Assembly: GCA_035048485.1 (NCBI GenBank)
Contig: CM068586.1
Coordinates: forward strand, 26,554,349 to 26,618,348
Length of the DNA stretch: 64,000 nt
Source of the DNA: Pteria penguin
Taxonomy: Eukaryota; Mollusca; Bivalvia; Pterioida; Pteriidae
Direction of reading: 5' to 3'
Shown: one piece after another, positions 49,690 to 64,000 of the stretch
How positions within the stretch are numbered: position 1 is the stretch's first letter
Layout of the letters: each line of letters opens with the position of its first letter
Made by a program: the position numbers and the translations under genes
The notes under the pieces: model-generated
What the model was told of the DNA's origin: nothing
The model's database searches: none
The model's input: the letters and a program-made list of their open reading frames with translations, nothing else

Positions 49690-51205
49690 GTCACGATGCC
49701 AATTTAGGACGGTCAACTAAAGTGAAATCAATCAGTGTGGTTAACTGGTTGACGCCCACCTTCCAACTAACCACAAAAGCAGCACAATCAAAGGGCATGC
49801 TTTTAAAAATTTATAAATAATACTCCATATAAAGAACAAGAATCAACAAGTTTCTCAAGACGAGAGGTCATAAAAAATTTCACACGAAACTTTTATAGAA
49901 GAATATGCTAGAATCAAAAATATGTAAGGCGACATAAACATGAGTAAACCGTGCTCTGCCCATCAGTAAGCGAACTCAGATCCTTGATTTGTAGGAGTCC
50001 CGACTAACAGAGGAAACGATGCTCTTGACATTGTCTCTTCTGAAAAGGTTTGGACAAGGCCCGTCATAGAGTTCCCACCTGCCCTGTTTGTCAGCGTGAA
50101 ATGCTGAAGTAACATTCTGTATACGGCTGTTGAGAGACCCAATTCAAAACCTATAGTCTTTGTAATGATCTCAGAGTCACACTATCAATGAGGAAGGCGC
50201 TTAATAATTTTAGAACTCGTTGATATCGGAAACTTGGACCCACCTTAGTTTGTACACTAGATCACCGTAGAAATTGGGATGGGAAATTCTGATGATTACG
50301 TATTGTTGAAAAGTCACATTTCCGAATTAAGTTAAAATGTCTGATTAAGATATGTAAAATTTACCAAAACTTTTCGAAGTTTATAATACCGGGTATCTAT
50401 AAACTTGAGTTAAAGTTTAAAATTAATCTGAGATTTTTATTTTTGCGTGAAAATCCAAAACATTAGTGCAGGCTCTGGCAAACTGAATCAATTGACTAAT
50501 ATTAATACCATACGATGGGAGTCTAGGGATATCACCATCTAAATAAGGGAAATTTACGACAGGAAATCCAAAGTCGTCACCTTTATCATTATATGATTGT
50601 ATGTATATTGTTGTTAATGATTTTGATATTTAAGTCAAAGAAAGGTGTTTCCTTATCAGAAGTACTGGCTTTGTTTAACTGAAGTTCAGGTAGAAAAATG
50701 TCAGTAATATAGTTTTCAAACTCAGGTTTATCGATTACTGAAATATCATCAAGATATCTAGAGGTGTCACTGAACTTATTAATTTAAATCTTTTTAAAAT
50801 TTTTTAAAAGTGTGTCCTTTGATTGTGCTGCTTTTGCGGTGAGTGAAGGTGGGCGCCCATAAACGGTTAACCACACCAATTGAGTGACGTTTGTTACTTC
50901 AATTGACCGTCCCAAGGCGGTATCGTAAGCGCAGCACAATCGAATATTTTTGTAATGTCGTTCCGTGTATATTATGCTATTGTCTTTTTTTGTGAGCAAG
51001 TCCTTGGTGATTTATGTCATACAGCTTTGTCAGATGTCTTTTGTTTTCTCTTTTATTTCAGTTGACCGTCCTAAGTCGGTATCGTAACTGTAATACAATC
51101 GAATATTTTTGTAATGTTTCTGTAATCATGTGATATGTGCATGACCTTGGTGATTTGTATCATACAGCTTGGTCAGACGTCTTCTGTCTTCTCTTTGCTT
51201 ATAAC
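49690..51205 (-). pseudogene. Decayed reverse-transcriptase element with inverted flanking repeats
   Basis: On the minus strand from about 50765 the frame reads RYLDDISVIDKPEFENYI, which includes the YxDD catalytic motif of reverse transcriptases. After a frameshift comes GFPVVNFPYLDGDIPRLPSY then GINISQLIQFARAC. Then KLRKVLVNF and, near 50270, FYGDLVYKLR. These blocks occur in this order in an invertebrate retroelement group; I suspect Penelope-like but cannot prove it. A ~170-bp repeat with TGGTTAAC and GCAGCACAATCAAAG lies at 49700-49890 and, inverted, at 50790-50940. A second copy of its outer part follows at 51050-51205. Confidence 0.7.
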
Positions 51206-52044
51206 TACTACTATTTTCAGAAGCAATATCAGTTATCGTTTTCCTGTCAAAAAATAGAATGAATTAATTAAAAAATCAAAAACAACAATAGAAAGAAATG
51301 TATTGTGGGTAAAGATAGGAATGCTCTACAGAGTACATACACATACCAGATTGCACAAAAATGGTAATATTTCATAAACTAAACGGAAACTACATTTTCA
51401 GTTCTTATGGGAACGACAGCTGGTAAGCGGCGTTGTGAAAATATCTTATGTAAGAAACATTGTAAAATGTTTCAGAGTCTGATATTTCCTTTTTAATATT
51501 TCCTACATAGCTTATGCTATATCCTCCGTGCGACACAGCTTTGCGATTGATCAGCTGGATTGGTATTCACACGTCAGGAAATAATAGCATGTAAGACGCG
51601 ACGCGATGAACAACTGCTTAGTGTTATTACTGCAACTATAGCAATTAAATGTAGATTACAGCAAGAGGAGCTTTCATACTTTCATATTCTATATCAAGAA
51701 AGAACAAATTTATTTGGTAAGTACATGTCTTTGTGTACGTATTGCCAATAAAATCTGAACGTGAATTTCATGTTAAACTAAAACAAAAGTCCTAAAATAA
51801 ATCATTACTACAGTATTCAGAAGTAAAATGCTCTTTCTACATGGTAAATAATTTCATTATTATTAATATTACGTACCATGAGTAGAAATAGTTAGATTTA
51901 TTGTTATTGTTTTACGTACAATGAAATACAAAGATATGGATTTAACATTAGTACTTAATATACCACATTTTACGAACAACACGTTTAAAAATGAATACAT
52001 GTACTTTTTTTTAAAGTAACAATTTCGGTTGTTTTGCAGGGACA

Positions 52045-62748
<10,704 letters not shown>

Positions 62749-62809
62749 GTGAGAAAAATAAAAAGTTCTATATTCATACAGATCTGACGGTTAATAAATT
62801 TCAGTCTAA

Positions 62810-63026
62810 GGGAGCAACCATTTGATTTTTATAGTGGGAGGTGGAGGAAGACTTTACAAAAATTTTTGGTGAAAAAAATGATCTGGCCGGAAAATTTTTT
62901 TCCGGGATCATGAGCGCTCATTTATCTAAACTTTAAAAAGGGGAAAAAGAATCCAGCAAAAAACAAATTCAGGCCGGTAAAAGTCTTCCTCCCCCCTTTC
63001 CCCATTAAAATCAAATGGTTGCTCCC
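62810..63026. mobile_element. Harbinger-like MITE
   Basis: A 217-bp element with ends GGGAGCAACCATTTGATTTT and the complement AAAATCAAATGGTTGCTCCC. TAA flanks it at 62807-62809 and 63027-63029. A 3-bp TWA duplication and GGG ends are typical of PIF/Harbinger elements. Non-coding. Confidence 0.82.
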
Positions 63027-63029
63027 TAA

Positions 63030-64000
63030 TATCAAAAACAAACCAGACTTACAAAACTTGAGCTACACGACATCCATTCTAAATAAACAATAAGAGTGGA
63101 AATGCTGATTAAACGATTATTAGATCTGGCAGAATGAGTAAGCTTCTCTGTCAACAAAATTCATATCACTACTCACAATCAAACGTCTACATATTTTATA
63201 GATAAATTGTTAATTAAGGATACTAATCTAGCATTTTAAATTCATTGTTTTATTCTAATTCTTCATAGATGAATACATGGATGTGTATAAGGCTTTTTAT
63301 ACATGTAATTATCGATTGAAGATTAACATATATGTGACTATGGTGATAAGAGGATCAATTAATTCCAATAAACTTGCCTATATGATAACAAAATGTATGA
63401 CCAGTCATCTAGAAGTCTTTCTGTCACACATTCTCCTCTTTGGTTTTCACTCAATATTCTTTCTTTATTTATTTTTTGGCATACTGCCGTAATTAAATAT
63501 ATTTATTGATATTGATTTATATAATAATCTTTCTTCATTTTGTTATTCAATGAGAGATCTGTTCTGTTTTTACTGTAAAACAGTATTCGATGGTACATAT
63601 ACGAAGTGTGTCTATATACTTGTGATCACGGTTTTTAGCTTTAGAACTTTATAATGAAAGTACAGAGTAGCTGCTTATTAATACAAAGGTATAATTACTG
63701 AACATATATGAGACAGATATGTTGTAGAGATATAAAAACGTTTCTTTGTGTTATATAGTAGCAGTCTATGTGACGATATAGTGGTGTTGATCCTGCATTG
63801 TTCGTTAATTTTTTCAACCTACATGCCACTGCATTGTTTTCAAGATTACGTCGGGATATATTATGATAAATCTATTTTTCCGTTTAAATGTTAAAATTTC
63901 TACCTCGTTGCTTGGACTGCAATGGAATACATACATATACATGTATATATGTAACCATGTTTAAGTCTGTCCTACAATCCCATCTGCAGCCTAAACACTT
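63030..64000 (+). other. Peroxidase intron 7, 5' part
   Basis: After exon 7 I found no further peroxidase exon; the expected continuation (the block around the GD-R-NE-P motif) must lie beyond the window. AT-rich, with short ORFs of no recognisable identity. Confidence 0.5.

Overview
This is intron-rich, AT-rich animal nuclear DNA. Three multi-exon genes can be read by matching splice sites, reading phase and protein family. The rest is intronic and intergenic sequence packed with small mobile elements. tRNA-headed SINEs with a shared core, abundant short DNA transposons, frequent ACATGTA-type words and the flavour of the proteins suggest a mollusc, most likely a bivalve. That placement is inference; no species call is possible.

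Layout. (1) 133-8625, plus strand: a complete 109-residue mitochondrial ATPase inhibitor (IF1) in six exons. Its last intron carries a 45-bp tandem array that appears to be amplified from the end of exon 5 together with its 5' splice site. (2) 8750-14630: convergent intergenic space with repeats and a perfect 52-bp-arm hairpin. (3) 14741-41213, minus strand: a complete CAMSAP/Patronin gene (microtubule minus-end binding) in 18 coding exons, 1,847 residues, with an N-terminal CH domain, one 3.2-kb exon, coiled coils and a C-terminal CKK domain. Its introns hold several transposons. (4) 41400-51500: a repeat-dominated intergenic region between two divergently transcribed genes. It holds a 1.5-kb Mutator-like foldback element, short tandem repeats, SINEs, a motif-dense transposon end and a decayed reverse-transcriptase element with inverted flanking repeats. 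(5) 52045 to beyond the window end, plus strand: the first seven coding exons of a secreted animal haem peroxidase. One of its introns contains an intact mariner (DD34D) transposon.

The three host genes act in unrelated processes: control of ATP synthase, the microtubule cytoskeleton, and secreted peroxidase chemistry. Nothing suggests they are coregulated. The most unusual signals are the splice-donor minisatellite inside IF1, the 5-bp-TSD hAT-like pair, the Mutator-like palindrome about 200 bp upstream of the CAMSAP start, and several perfect or near-perfect foldbacks. Exon joins were derived by hand from splice consensus and phase; no search or transcript data were available.
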